A DNA stretch of 64,000 nt from Beroe ovata. Taxonomy: Eukaryota; Ctenophora; Nuda; Beroida; Beroidae. Both the position numbers and the translations under genes were made by a program. The stretch lies in contig CAMPET010000083.1 of assembly GCA_946803715.1 (NCBI GenBank), forward strand, positions 101,901-165,900. Reading direction: 5' to 3'. Shown here one piece after another: positions 1-10,299 of this stretch (positions are counted from its first letter, which is position 1; every line of letters begins with the position of its first letter). Below the pieces are notes generated by a model, which was given only the letters and a program-made list of their open reading frames with translations, ran no database searches and was not told the DNA's origin.

Positions 1-64
1 AAATGTACATCATTGCATAATGACACCTTTTCATCTGTGGTTTTACATTGTTGAGCTCTGTTTA

Positions 65-339
65 GGGACCGTTCACATATTACGTAATCAGCCGAGGGGG
101 GGAGGGGGTNGAGCAAGTCATTCTGCCCCAACCCCCATTAAGGTTGTTATCCACTAGAGAAGGCTCTTTATCCTATTCCTTTGTCCCTTTCCGTTAGAGG
201 GGGGGGGGGTTGGGCCCGTGATTACGTAATATTTCCCTTCTGAAAGGGGGGTTTGAGCCACAATTACCGATGATTACGAAGGGGGGGAGGGGGGGTAAAA
301 AATGCCGGAATTTTGATTACGTAATATGTGAACAGTCCC
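65..339. mobile_element. PIF/Harbinger-like MITE, 275 bp
   Basis: Terminal inverted repeats are nearly perfect: left end GGGACCGTTCACATATTACG, right end (reverse complement) GGGACTGTTCACATATTACG, continuing for about 5 more bases. The element is flanked on both sides by TTA (62-64 and 340-342), the 3-bp target duplication typical of PIF/Harbinger elements. The interior is G-rich, carries more copies of GATTACG, and contains one N at 110. It has no coding capacity, so it is non-autonomous. The superfamily is inferred from duplication length and terminal GGG. Confidence 0.85.
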
Positions 340-535
340 TTATTGAGCTCTGTTTATTGAGCTCTACATTATTGAGCTCTGTGACCAAATATAAGTATAA
401 CTCATAAGCATTTCATGAATATCATGATCATCATCACAACCTAACAATGTTACCCCCAGATACCAATTCACTTTCAATATTTACAGGAAGTGGCTCAGGA
501 AGAGGTCACGTCAGATAAAATTTGACAAATCTGAG

Positions 536-1130
536 TATAAACAATGCAAGTCAGCAGAAACACGTTTTGGCTTGCCAAAGAAGGCGTTGTCAATTTGTCA
601 TGCTCCCGCGCTGCGTGACCCAAATAGAATTGCGCGCGCAACGTGTGCACACGTTGTCAGATGCTACTTCACCTTGCCGGATGTTATCTGTCCACTGTTT
701 CTTGCGCGCGGCGCGCGCGCCTTCATCGAAGGCCGAAACAGGCCTTTTTCGGCCTTCGATGAAGGCGCGCGCAAGAAACAGTGGACAGATAACATCCGGC
801 AAACTTCACCTGCTTCTCGCGCGCGCGCGTTCACCGCGGAATTTGGCCTTCGATAAAGTATAAGTATTCCCGCGCGGCGCTGCGCGCGTGCGTGACCCAA
901 ATACTTGATCGCGCGCGCCGGGCCGCGCCATGGCCATGCGGCGCGCCTACCGTCTCATTTATATTTATACGACTTTTCAATTTCAGTTCACTGAGTAGAA
1001 CAGGGGCGTGCAACGCATGTGCACACGATGAAAGCATTGTCAGATTCTATCTGACCTCTGCTCTAGCGCGGCCCGGCGCGGCGCGCGCGCCTTCAAGTTC
1101 ATCGAAGGCCTGTTCCGGCCTTTGATGAAG
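536..1130. repeat. GC-rich composite repeat cluster, family also at 39.54-40.06 kb
   Basis: The stretch is full of GCGC runs and shares several blocks with 39540-40060: a hairpin (see 674-802), the block CGCGCTGCGTGACCCAAATA (607-626 and again near 39951), and a block reading ACTGAGTAGAACAGGGGCG followed by CGCAACG/TGTGCACA (about 989-1025 and 40006-40040). The open frames here run through the repeat on both strands and are not genes. It looks like a multi-part transposable element or satellite fragment; I cannot name the family. Confidence 0.7.
674..802. repeat. Long perfect foldback (hairpin) repeat, copy 1
   Basis: The segment begins TTGCCGGATGTTATCTGTCC and ends with its exact reverse complement. 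The arms stay complementary for roughly 55 bases through a GCGC tract and a CTTCATCGAAGGCC block, apart from a short extra GCGCGCG stretch in the left arm; the centre is AGGCC/TTTTT. A second, shorter copy with identical outer arms is at 39615-39711. The near-perfect arms suggest recent spread or ongoing conversion. Confidence 0.85.
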
Positions 1131-1314
1131 ACGAGCGAGAAACTCAGAAACAGGTCAGGTAACATAACATCTGAATTCTGAAAAATGCAAATGAAAGCAC
1201 AGCATGGCACCTGTCCTGAGCTGCCTGTGCACAGGTCAGGTGCGAGAAACAAATTTAATTTCACATGAAAAACAGTGTTTTTGGTTTTCAGATGTTACCT
1301 GACCTGTTCATGTT

Positions 1315-1362
1315 AAGAACAGGTCAGATTAAGAACAGGTCAGATTAAGAACAGGTCAGATT
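1315..1362 (+). repeat. 16-bp direct tandem repeat, three copies
   Basis: The unit AAGAACAGGTCAGATT is repeated three times without change. Related CAGGTCAGGT and ACCTGACCTG words occur just upstream (1150-1310). From here to about 2068 I see only AT-rich sequence and no supportable exon. Confidence 0.75.
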
Positions 1363-2068
1363 ACATCGCCCTAAAAGTAATCCGTGGCCGTCCAAAAAGT
1401 GCAACCTGAGCAATAGCTATTACCCGCACCACTCCCCATTGAAATCACTTTTATTTGAAATTGAATCACTTTTGACACAAAAATGGTCGATTCCTGGTCC
1501 GAGCCTGTAGGGCTCAAAACATGAGTTTTTGTCTGACAAAATGCATTTACAATGAAGTTGAACTTGAAGGTTGAAGTATTTCAAATTGAACAAGTTTTAG
1601 TTAAGTTACAAACTCAAAGTTTGAACATGAAAAGATTGAAAACTTAATCATGATCAAAACTATAATCAATCAATATCATGATCATAAAGTATCAGTTATA
1701 TCCTATACTGCAGGATTATAACTGCAGGATTTATAAGTATAACTGTTTATGTGCAATTGTTAATGCGCAATTGTATCATGTTATTTAATTTTTCCATTCC
1801 GACTCGGAGCCCACTCCCTGATAGGGCATCACAAGCAATAACTTCCCACTTATTCGGCCTGTATGCGGATATGCGAATAAAATTGAATGATGCAATTAAA
1901 TTTGAAGTTTGACAGACTTTGGAATTGGAAAATATGCAAGTGGGACTTCAAGTTGAAGGGACGGGTTTCTTTTTGCCTCAGGTCGTGGGTAAAACCCAGC
2001 GTCCCTTCTACAGCTAGGGTATCGGCAAGGGAATCCGAATAGTAAATCAGAATAATTATTATCCTCAC

Positions 2069-2737
2069 CGTAACTCAGATAGTTGAAGTTTATCTATCAC
2101 TATTTGTAGTGCTACTGCATTGGGCTGATCTTGTTTGTTTGCCAGCACCAGTATCGGAATTCCAGCTGGGAACTCAGGCGTCCCTAGAATATCACTCAAC
2201 TCTGCCGCAGCATCCTAGGAGCAATTTTAACAAGCAAATTCAGATATACGAATAGGATGTTTGAAATCACTGATTATTCCTCAGTCAGATTGAGAATCAG
2301 AAAGGGAATGAGAAAGAGATTGACCATACCGCGAGTCTTGCAGGATCACTACTGTCCACCACAAAGACCAAACCATGTGCCCTAGAGTAGTAATGTCGCT
2401 GCATCGCCTTGTTCTCCACCAAATCCCACAAGGTGAATTTCAGTCCTGTGTAAATATCGATATCGTAATCACGCAGCAATCGTACACTATAAAAACATAA
2501 CACTCGGACTCCGATGTCATTGTCGATTGTCATAAATCACAAACCTTCCCGCACTGTAACTGTCTCAACGTTGAATCCTATCGTGTGTACAGTTTCAACA
2601 GCGTGTCCCAGTTTCAGTTGGTTAATAACTGATGTTTTTCCGGCACCATCCAAACCAAGGACCATAGCAATCCAGGGTTCTGTCCCTGACATCATTTGTC
2701 GCAGAGAAATCCACAGTCGGGCGAGTGTACCGCCCAT
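2069..2737 (-). CDS. ARF/ARL-family small GTPase, C-terminal exon not found
   Basis: Three exons join in phase: 2737-2545, 2445-2330 and 2214-2069. The start at 2737 gives Met-Gly-Gly, so Gly2 can be N-myristoylated as in ARF proteins. Visible family motifs are the P-loop GLDGAGKT, switch I with TIGFNVETV, VVDSSD, and the base-recognition motif ANKQD. Switch II is abnormal: where ARFs have WDVGGQDK this protein reads WDLVENK and is three residues shorter, so the G3 glycines and catalytic glutamine are missing. A one-base frame shift at that point reads Gly-Gly-Glu-Gln, hinting at two compensating indels or a sequence error. The last exon (about 45 residues, after donor at 2068) is not visible in 1-2068, which is repeat rich. 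ARFs recruit coats and effectors to membranes; the exact subtype is not determined. Confidence 0.85.
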
Positions 2738-3419
2738 GATCAACCATTTCCTATAGCTCATGAATAGAAATATCAAAATGAATGGTTGGGATGTGTAGTA
2801 TCATTCGAGTACTTAGGAATCAAGTTTCACAATGTGTTAATGCTTAATGCGATGTTGGAAGGAACTTACACCTTGTGTAAGACACTTAGCTTAGCCTCTG
2901 TGAGTGTGAGTGCCTTATTGCGTAAGAAGTACCTAGAGCCTAACGTGTAACTGTAAGTGTAAGTATAGAATGGAGGTCTCTTTATATACGTAGTATTAAT
3001 TATGACAATACAGTCTCCCACTGGCTTGATGCCAATGATTCAAGGCTGGACCTCCGATTCATACAGCAAGCGGAACTAACTCTCATTCATTTTCTCACCG
3101 TTATGCTTGCTATATTGTCATGCAACATATTAAATTCCCTTCACTACTAACGAGAGTCGAGACACATCAGTTTCAATAGTCCGTGTCGACTGCCGCGAGC
3201 CTGGCCGCAATGTACCGGTTACATCCTGGCATCCTCTGTACTGTGAATTGTACTCTCACCACCCGTTGAACTTGGTACACATATACCCTTATCGGAACAA
3301 ACCGGCATCAACGAATAAAATTTGCATCAACGAATGAAATTACTTCAGGTTCAAATCCATAACATCAGTATATTTCTCAGGCAACATAATGCATTATAGG
3401 TGGATCTAGAAGTTTCCCG
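2738..3419. other. Divergent intergenic region
   Basis: This 0.7-kb stretch separates the ARF-like gene (leftward) from the membrane-protein gene (rightward) and should hold both promoters and 5' untranslated sequence. I see no clear TATA or initiator element I would commit to. No ORF of note. Confidence 0.5.
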
Positions 3420-4655
3420 ATGACATCTGACTCTGATATTATGAACTGTGAAGCTTGCAATACTTCCTGTGTTACACTAGGGCTGAACAACGCCACCTAT
3501 TGCGATGTGAATGCCACTTGGACACCCAGGAAATGGATCGTCGAGTCATCCTCCCCTCAAACAACCACTGTTATTGTTCCGACAGCCTTTGCCGCCATCG
3601 TTTACGGCATCACATTCCTGCTTATTTCCACCAAATTCACCAAATGTTATCGCACATTCCTCCGTAATATCAACAACATCCCTGCTGACACAGACTTTTT
3701 GGGGGTTTTTCAACGGACACTGGCGCGCTTCAACAAGAAAATTTCTCTCAGATTTTGCTTCATATCTTTCTGGCTGACCGCACCTGTTGGGTATATGGTG
3801 TACGATACGATAGACGTGGCCCTCGACTGCTTCTACTTCCTCAAACTCGAACAAAAAAACGAAAACCTGATCCCGGATTCGAATTTCCAGGTTAACAATG
3901 CCATCCTCGCATTCGCATACCTCGGTGCTCTCAAATCGGTAGCTGTGGCGATACTCACGCAGAGGTGCTTGATCTGTCTCGAACACTACACGGAGAAGCT
4001 GTCCTCTTCACCGGATCTAAACAAAAAACTCCTCCAGGGGTGCAGAGACGAGGTAACTCTCACATTCAGGAGTGCTATCCCCTTCACAACACTAATTCTA
4101 GAGGACGGCGCTGAGCTCGTGTTGGAGTATTTCTATGCTGACAAGTATGCGATCCCCGGATGGAATTGGTTGGTCCTGCTCAACTCAACACTCATGGCCG
4201 GGATAACCACAGGTCATTTCCTGGTCTCGACTAAGAAAATGTGTGACAAAGCGCAGGATATGTCAACGGACAATGTTTTCTATCTTGGCATAAACGCCCC
4301 CTCATTTTTCCTTGGTATCAGTAAGCTGCTCCGAGTTTACTCTTGCTGGTACCATTCCTACGACGGCACGATTCCTCAAGCTTGTCTCAGGGTAACTGAT
4401 GAAGGGGCACTCGTGCAAACACCCTTCCAAGTAGGATGCCACAACGTCATCGACAGGACCATTCTCATCTGCGCGGCATTTGCGGTCATCGGAGCGGTTG
4501 CCATGGCGTTGTGGAGTGTCATAGGCTACCTGTGTGAGAAGGATAAGTATGATTGGAGCGCAAGTAGACGAGATGAGATAATTGGTGAGGTTCCGGGTTT
4601 GGATCAGAGACGTGGTAACAGGAGTAGGGATCAAGTTCAAATGAGCATCTTTTGA
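3420..4655 (+). CDS. Multi-pass membrane protein of unknown family (411 aa, intronless)
   Basis: One uninterrupted frame starts at the ATG at 3420 and stops at 4655. About six hydrophobic segments are visible: residues ~48-72, ~108-130, ~160-182, ~215-235, ~245-268 and ~345-372. The N-terminal ~45 residues are Cys-rich with potential N-glycosylation sites (NNAT, NATW), suggesting an extracellular N-terminus. Segment 2 runs into an acidic, aromatic motif YDTIDVALDCFYFLKLE. The C-terminal tail is charged (RDEIIGEVPGLDQRR). I recall broadly similar uncharacterised polytopic proteins in early-branching animals but cannot name a family, so no function is assigned. It could be a receptor- or channel-like protein. 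Coding bias is strong (shadow frames stay open on the other strand), supporting a real gene. Confidence 0.85.
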   Translation: MTSDSDIMNCEACNTSCVTLGLNNATYCDVNATWTPRKWIVESSSPQTTTVIVPTAFAAIVYGITFLLISTKFTKCYRTFLRNINNIPADTDFLGVFQRTLARFNKKISLRFCFISFWLTAPVGYMVYDTIDVALDCFYFLKLEQKNENLIPDSNFQVNNAILAFAYLGALKSVAVAILTQRCLICLEHYTEKLSSSPDLNKKLLQGCRDEVTLTFRSAIPFTTLILEDGAELVLEYFYADKYAIPGWNWLVLLNSTLMAGITTGHFLVSTKKMCDKAQDMSTDNVFYLGINAPSFFLGISKLLRVYSCWYHSYDGTIPQACLRVTDEGALVQTPFQVGCHNVIDRTILICAAFAVIGAVAMALWSVIGYLCEKDKYDWSASRRDEIIGEVPGLDQRRGNRSRDQVQMSIF

Positions 4656-4656
4656 G

Positions 4657-4662
4657 AATAAA
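4657..4662 (+). promoter_or_regulatory. Polyadenylation signal AATAAA right after the stop
   Basis: AATAAA begins two bases after the stop codon of the 411-residue gene, implying an extremely short 3' untranslated region if used. Confidence 0.5.
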
Positions 4663-4853
4663 AATTGACACTTAATCAGTGAACTTTACAACACATTAAA
4701 CCATAACTCTTGCATGATTAAATCCCTATTGTAAAAGAAATATCCAGTATTTTGCTATGTTTGCAGTATAATACCCATACACTTCTATAGATAAGACTTT
4801 GGATTTGGTCTTTAAATGAAAGCTATGCATATTTGAGTTACTGTAACCGACAG

Positions 4854-7800
4854 TTAATCGTCAACGGATCTAAACACCAGCAGCGTTTCTTTGTTCTCGA
4901 CCACACCCCTGAGTATTGAGCCTGCAGCCAAGTCTCCATTACTTTTACACTTGCAAACAATGACCTGAAATGGTGAATATGTGACAGTCAATCGATATTC
5001 GATATCAGAACTGCCTGAATTCTACAACGCCAAATAATAAACATGCGTGCTGCGCTACGCAACTTTGAAACTTGCAATGCGCGTTACAGAAAGTACACGG
5101 TGCAAATGGCTCTACGAATTTGCCACAGTTGTCACACAGCCACCATATCGCAACATTCCGAACTGTTGCAAGGATGGTGGCTCAGTTCTCCCTACGGGCA
5201 CACTAACCTGTGCAGGTATATCGTAGAAAGCATGTGGCAACTCTGCAACTTCACGCGTCACTACACTTGACCCGTGATCGACAAGTCGTACAGTGTGCCG
5301 ACTCGTGAACAGGTCTGTGTGAAGCACTTCGCCTCGCACCCAACTTCCCTCACTGTAACACAGTGTTAATTACCATCAATTAGTTACTAGCAAGTGATCT
5401 AGAACTAGTAAAGCGCCTGTGTTATAGTAAAGTCTGTAGCTATTAGCTAATGTCTAGCCAATTCTCACCTCTTAACGGCACAATATTTCCCACCGCTATA
5501 CTCAGCTAACTCCATACTCTGTAACACAGATTGCCACCCTACCCCCGACACAGATGGTGATGAGCTCTCAGTAAGGTAGACAGTTTCTGAGTTCGGTTCC
5601 ACGTGAACAACGTTGTAGGTCCACGTGTAATTGAGTTTCACTGGACACGCTCTTATTCTGAAAGTTCATTTTGTTTGAGGCGGCAAGAACTAGACGGAGC
5701 AGAGTCCGAAAATGAGGTAAATTTGTGCTGAAGTCAGATGTGTAACTTACATTGTGTATCTAGCACAGCCACTCATAACACACAAGTTGGTGAAACTGTT
5801 CCGGGTCAAATTATCCCTTATAAGGAAATCCACTCTATCATCTTCGTAAACGAGCATATCGATCTGTGGACATGCGTCAGCATGATTGAGCTAATAAGAT
5901 AACAGTGCAAAGTGAACAGGTAACACTTTTAAACCCAAGGCAAAATCCCAGCTAAAACTTTCGAAAGTCGGGCACCCAGATCGATCAATCACGCTAAAAC
6001 ATACCTTGTAACCTCTCGTACGAGAGGTTACGAGGAATATCACCATCCGAACCTGTTTGTTTGCCAGTATGTTATCAACGAGGGACGCAAATACATCTAC
6101 ATTCTTCACTTTGCACTGGTAAAGTGTGTGGAGTGTAGCGAGGGCTGGTCGTGATCTGATTTTACTTCCAGATTTCAATGCAGACAATCTGAAATGGAAT
6201 CAATACATCTCTGTTAGTCATCATTCTGTCAACGTCACTTAATGTGCTATCATCAACAAACATATGTCATTGTCAACAAATATGTCTGTATTCCCTACTC
6301 GGAGCGAGTGATCAGTCTATCCTCTCCGATATCGATAAGTTTCACTCTGACACCCGTTTCCGATGTTTCCAGGACTTTACCCCGGCAGTAAGTCTGGAAA
6401 ACGACGTTATGTGTGAGTTACACGACTTTTCATAAACCACGCACACACACACACACACAAAAACACATGACAGTGAAAGTTGGAATATCTTTCCCATCAG
6501 TTTAGATTACAGAAGAGTCAAGAATGCTGACAGTTAAATTATACAAGTTGGAGTGCTTTGCGGCAACAAATGCAAAATCTTTCAAATTTCGAAGATCTTG
6601 ACTGACAAGAATTCCTATCTCAACTCGTCTTACCCGGTTAATCCTAGCAATAACCATATCCCCCACTTCTATGACCCCTTCTAGATCAACTTGAGTAAGA
6701 CTGAGCATCTTGCTATACTTCCTGAAATTGCTCGCTTGATATTATACCCGCGAAAAAACCAACAGGAAGACCTTCATTTCAACCACTTTTCGTAAAATAG
6801 GTCGGGATAATCAATCTATTAAAGAGGAAAGGTATACATATGGGAGGAAAACACTGCCCACCTCAGGAGAGGGTATTTCTCGAGCGGAACCACCCAGACA
6901 CCGCCTCCCTCTGCACACGTGACCACTACACGTGACACGAATCTCGGGGTTGGGATGTCAGGAGAGGAGAAGGAAAGGAAAGGAGCGAAATCATCATCCT
7001 CACCACATTCCCAATCCTGTAGATGGACAATGGACATTGAGTTCCCAGAGTTAACAATGTATGAACTTTGGGTAACCAGACAAATTATTGAGCAAAGTTC
7101 GCACAAATCTGAGTAAAAGTTACCACGTACACTGGTGTATGGTTCAGGATCAAGACGAATGTCCCGTACACACGTAACCCCATCTTCCACCCTCTCATCA
7201 TCTTCACTAGTGGAGCATAGGAATAGATTATCAAACTCATTAGCGAGTAGAGAACCGACAGTTATAGGTGTGCTGCATCTCGGAGCAGAGTCTACGTCAG
7301 GAGGGATGGTGGAGGAGGCGGCGGGAAGAGGGGGAGAAGAAGTGAGATCGGAAATGGGAGTTGGTTCAGAGGGAGCTGGTTCAGAGGGGGCTGGTTCAGA
7401 GGGAGGTGGTTCAGANTTGGTTCAGAGGAAGTTGGTTCAGGGGGAGTTGCTTTTGAATCATCGGGTGTTGAAGGATCTGTTTCGGGAAGAGTTGGTCCCG
7501 GAGAAGATGTTAAAGATGGAGTGGGAATAGTTGGGGCGGCAAGAGTGGGAACAGCAAGTTCGGGACACGATGTTGGAGGGGTGGATACTGTTGTAGGGAT
7601 TGGAAGAGGAACAGAAGTTGTTGAGGGGTTAGTTGGTTGATCCTTATAAGCTTCGAGGTCAAGGGATGGTTTTATCTTCCAGTCAACAGCCTCTTCAACC
7701 AAGGTTTCGGACACTGATTCGTGGGGAGAATTGGTAAATTCCTTCAACTCTTCCTCCGGAACAGTTGACAGAGTTTTCGGAGGTCTCTGAAGATCCGGCT

Positions 7801-8749
7801 CTTTATTGAGCTGAAGTTTCTCTAGGCGTTTTTCCCTCGCATTTGCTGTCATCTGAGTGTTATTAGCTGGAATAGCCGTGCTCTGGGCAGAACTATCTGA
7901 GTCTGGGCTGATTGTGTGACCACTCCTGGGTGCTCCAGTTGATTGATGTGTGGAAACCAAGGCAACTGTCTGCGTTATTTGTTGATTCACTGAAAAGGAG
8001 GACCAAAATTAGAAAATTGGTCAAACCATAAGATATGCATAACAGTTCCTACAACTACTTGCAAGATAGTAGTCACAAATTTCCAATTATCAAGTTTACT
8101 CACATCTAGCCATCCTATCCGAACTCTGGACCTGTGCATTGAGCTTCTGCGTTGCTACATCAGGTCTTGTTTCACATAAACAAACACGGAGGGGATGCTC
8201 ACAGAACTTGCTCCCATTGATACTCTCCATAAAGTCCTTGGCTGATGCCGTTCCTTCAACCTCGACAAATCTAGAATAGAATCACAATAAGATGACTGCA
8301 GTGACCAACTTGTCATAATGAAATTCGGTATATAATCTTATCATAGTTCATGGATTGGACGATTGAATAAGAGTCGCATAAGTTACGAAGAGAGAGAGTT
8401 AGTTAATTCTCTTTTGACTCTGTTTACAAATGAAAACAGAGTCAAAAGAGAATAATCTTATCAATAGCAATTCTTACGCAAGGAATGTTGATGCTGTTTG
8501 ACTCTGAGCTATGGCGACATTCTTGATGACAGTTGAGGCAGAACAACGGTTCGTGAAGAAACACTTGATTGTTTTCTGGAATAAATATAGTTTGCAATCA
8601 TTGTACAAGTTTTTGACGTTTCACTATTACTTTGTATGATAAGGCAAATCGTATAATTTGAGAAAATTTACCCTGACAGTATTTTCAGGCACACCCCTCA
8701 CAATGAACTTAATAATCTGTTTCGTTGGTTGGGTGTCATGGATGACAGA
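4854..8749 (-). CDS. RRM and Tudor domain protein (TDRD-like)
   Basis: Exons joined in phase: 8749-8672, 8575-8478, 8270-8104, 7989-7131, 7016-6862, 6721-6634, 6393-6299, 6188-6053, 5863-5751, 5657-5469, 5352-5208 and 4964-4854 (stop). The first three encode an RNA-recognition motif with RNP2-like KFIVRGVP and RNP1-like AFVEVEG. The long fourth exon is a Pro/Ser/Thr-rich linker with a short TSSEP-type repeat. Two extended Tudor modules follow: module 1 has WVVPLEKYPL, VGDMVIARINR, YCRGKVLE and VRVKLIDIG; module 2 has YCAVKSEGSWVRGEV and VRLVDHGSSVVTREV followed by LPHAFYDIPAQ. Tudor domains bind methylarginine on Piwi and related proteins, so a germ-granule/piRNA role is likely. TDRD10 is an RRM-Tudor relative but has one Tudor. 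An N at 7416 breaks the frame in the linker; a two-base gap would restore it. The start codon is not in 8749-8672. Confidence 0.88.
7292..7450 (-). repeat. 18-bp minisatellite in the linker exon, with an assembly N
   Basis: Units of about 18 bp coding Ser-Glu-Pro plus three variable residues (Pro/Ala/Thr-rich) recur on the minus strand. The N at 7416 lies inside one unit and shifts the frame; reading with one more base at N restores the Ser-Glu-Pro phase on both sides and leads without a stop into the next splice donor at 7130. Confidence 0.8.
8407..8452. repeat. Perfect 19-bp inverted repeat in an intron
   Basis: TTCTCTTTTGACTCTGTTT (8407-8425) and its exact reverse complement (8434-8452) are separated by 8 bases. 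It lies in the intron between RRM exons 8575-8478 and 8270-8104, so it could form a stem in the pre-mRNA. No mobile-element ends are evident. Confidence 0.85.
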
Positions 8750-8799
8750 CTGAAAATATATGCTTCTGTTGAAATTCTATTCACAAATTCTTAGTGGAA

Positions 8800-9885
8800 A
8801 ATTCAGACATATTAGAGGTCAAGTTCAATCTAACACTCATATCAGCTGGCATGCTAAGATCCACACTCTTTTGGTTGATTTTGTTATCTTCACTATGCCA
8901 GTCATCTTTAAGGGGTTGAAAGATATCCAACTCATCCACATTTGGAATCCTGTCAACACCAGTTGGAGTGGTCATGTCACTCAAGTTGACATCACTGGGT
9001 AATGAATCAAACTCTTCTGTGGAATTGCTGCTGCACTGTTCAACATTTTCTGTATGATGATGTTTTTCAGTTGTTAAATTTCTACCTAACATAAGTGATT
9101 AAGCCAAATTTGTCATTCAACTATCGAAATTCACCTGGTAAAAGTTCATCGTTTTCATCCATAGAATCAGTCGATTTGTCCACAATTGTACCATCAAATA
9201 TTGGCTCATCATTTATATGCTCATCTGTATGAGTGATGTTCAGGTCATCTGCTTGTATGTTTTTATTGATTTCAGAGCTACTGTTATCTATTCCAACAAC
9301 TGTTCCAGTGTGATTTTCAGGTTTCTCAATCCTTCCCTGACTAGAGCCATTATTTTTAACATAAGAGTCCATTGGTTGACCAACTGTTTCCATCAAACTT
9401 CCCACTATATGTCTGAAGGTGTTGTATTCATATATTATATCCATTGATCGATGTCCATGGTCGAGATCATCCGATTGAAGGGTTATGACAGGTGGAGTAG
9501 GTGACCTGTAAGTTGTAGCAATGTTAGAATGTTGGTTTTCAATATAATTTGCAGTCAGAAATTGCTAAATACCTGATAATGATAAGACATTGATAAGCAC
9601 AATCATCACAAAACATATTACCTATTGAATGATAAAACCAAGATGAGCGTAGAGTTAATTGACTTGATTGCATATCTTATCAAATACTCATTAAAAAGCT
9701 CAATGGTAGCCTGACTTTCAAATATGTTTTCCAAAGTAGCCAGAAGATTTACACATATCGGTTGCCAGTATACATCAACATGTTTCTTCACAAGTATTTC
9801 TAATTCCTTGTCCTCCACATTTGCAAATTCAATGATATTTCTTGGTATGTTTTCTACTAGACTCAACACTTTGGGATGCATTGAT
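8800..9885 (-). CDS. Probable upstream exons of the RRM-Tudor gene (or a separate short gene)
   Basis: Three exons chain in phase: 9885-9664, 9505-9135 and 9085 to about 8800. Junctions read ...YAIK|SPTPPV and ...LLPG|RNLTTE. The first holds a predicted helical stretch (SMHPKVLSLVENIPRNIIEF and after), the others are acidic, Ser/Asn/Asp-rich and probably disordered. A phase-0 donor AGT|GTTAGA near 8830 would splice directly to the RRM exon at 8749; alternatively the third exon ends at a TGA (8781-8783) and this is a different gene. Small candidate 5' exons at about 10030-10130 could not be joined with certainty. No domain recognised. Confidence 0.5.
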
Positions 9886-10299
9886 CTGTATGTGGGATGG
9901 GGGATATAAGTTGATGTGGGATTAAAGTTGATATTTGTTGTTATGACATTTATCAAGTAGGAAATGATCAAATTTCTGTTTTTCCTCTGATTTTGCGGGC
10001 TCAACAAATGAAACAAGAGTCTATTGCATTCACACAGAACTCTCGATGTCTACATCTTCTTCACTCTTCAGTTTCTAAAAATAAATTCCGCTAGTAACTT
10101 ACATTGAAAATATTAATTTGAAAATAATTTGACAGGGCTCTGAAAATTGGTTAGCTCACTACGATATACCATCATATGCATTATATAATATATACAAGAC
10201 ATTGAAATACTAGGTGAAAATTAGGGCGTGACTAGACAACAGAAAGAAGGTATGGCATGGTACTGCACTGTCGGCAGTCGAGAATTTCGTTTATAGCGC

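Noticed and set aside
522-900. Overlapping Arg/Ala-rich open frames on both strands
   Set aside because: They run through the GCGC hairpin and repeat in the inverted copy at 39.5-39.8 kb; the peptides are translations of a repeat, not genes.
3349-3360. GGTTCAAATCC, another T-loop-like word
   Set aside because: Flanking sequence does not fold as a tRNA.
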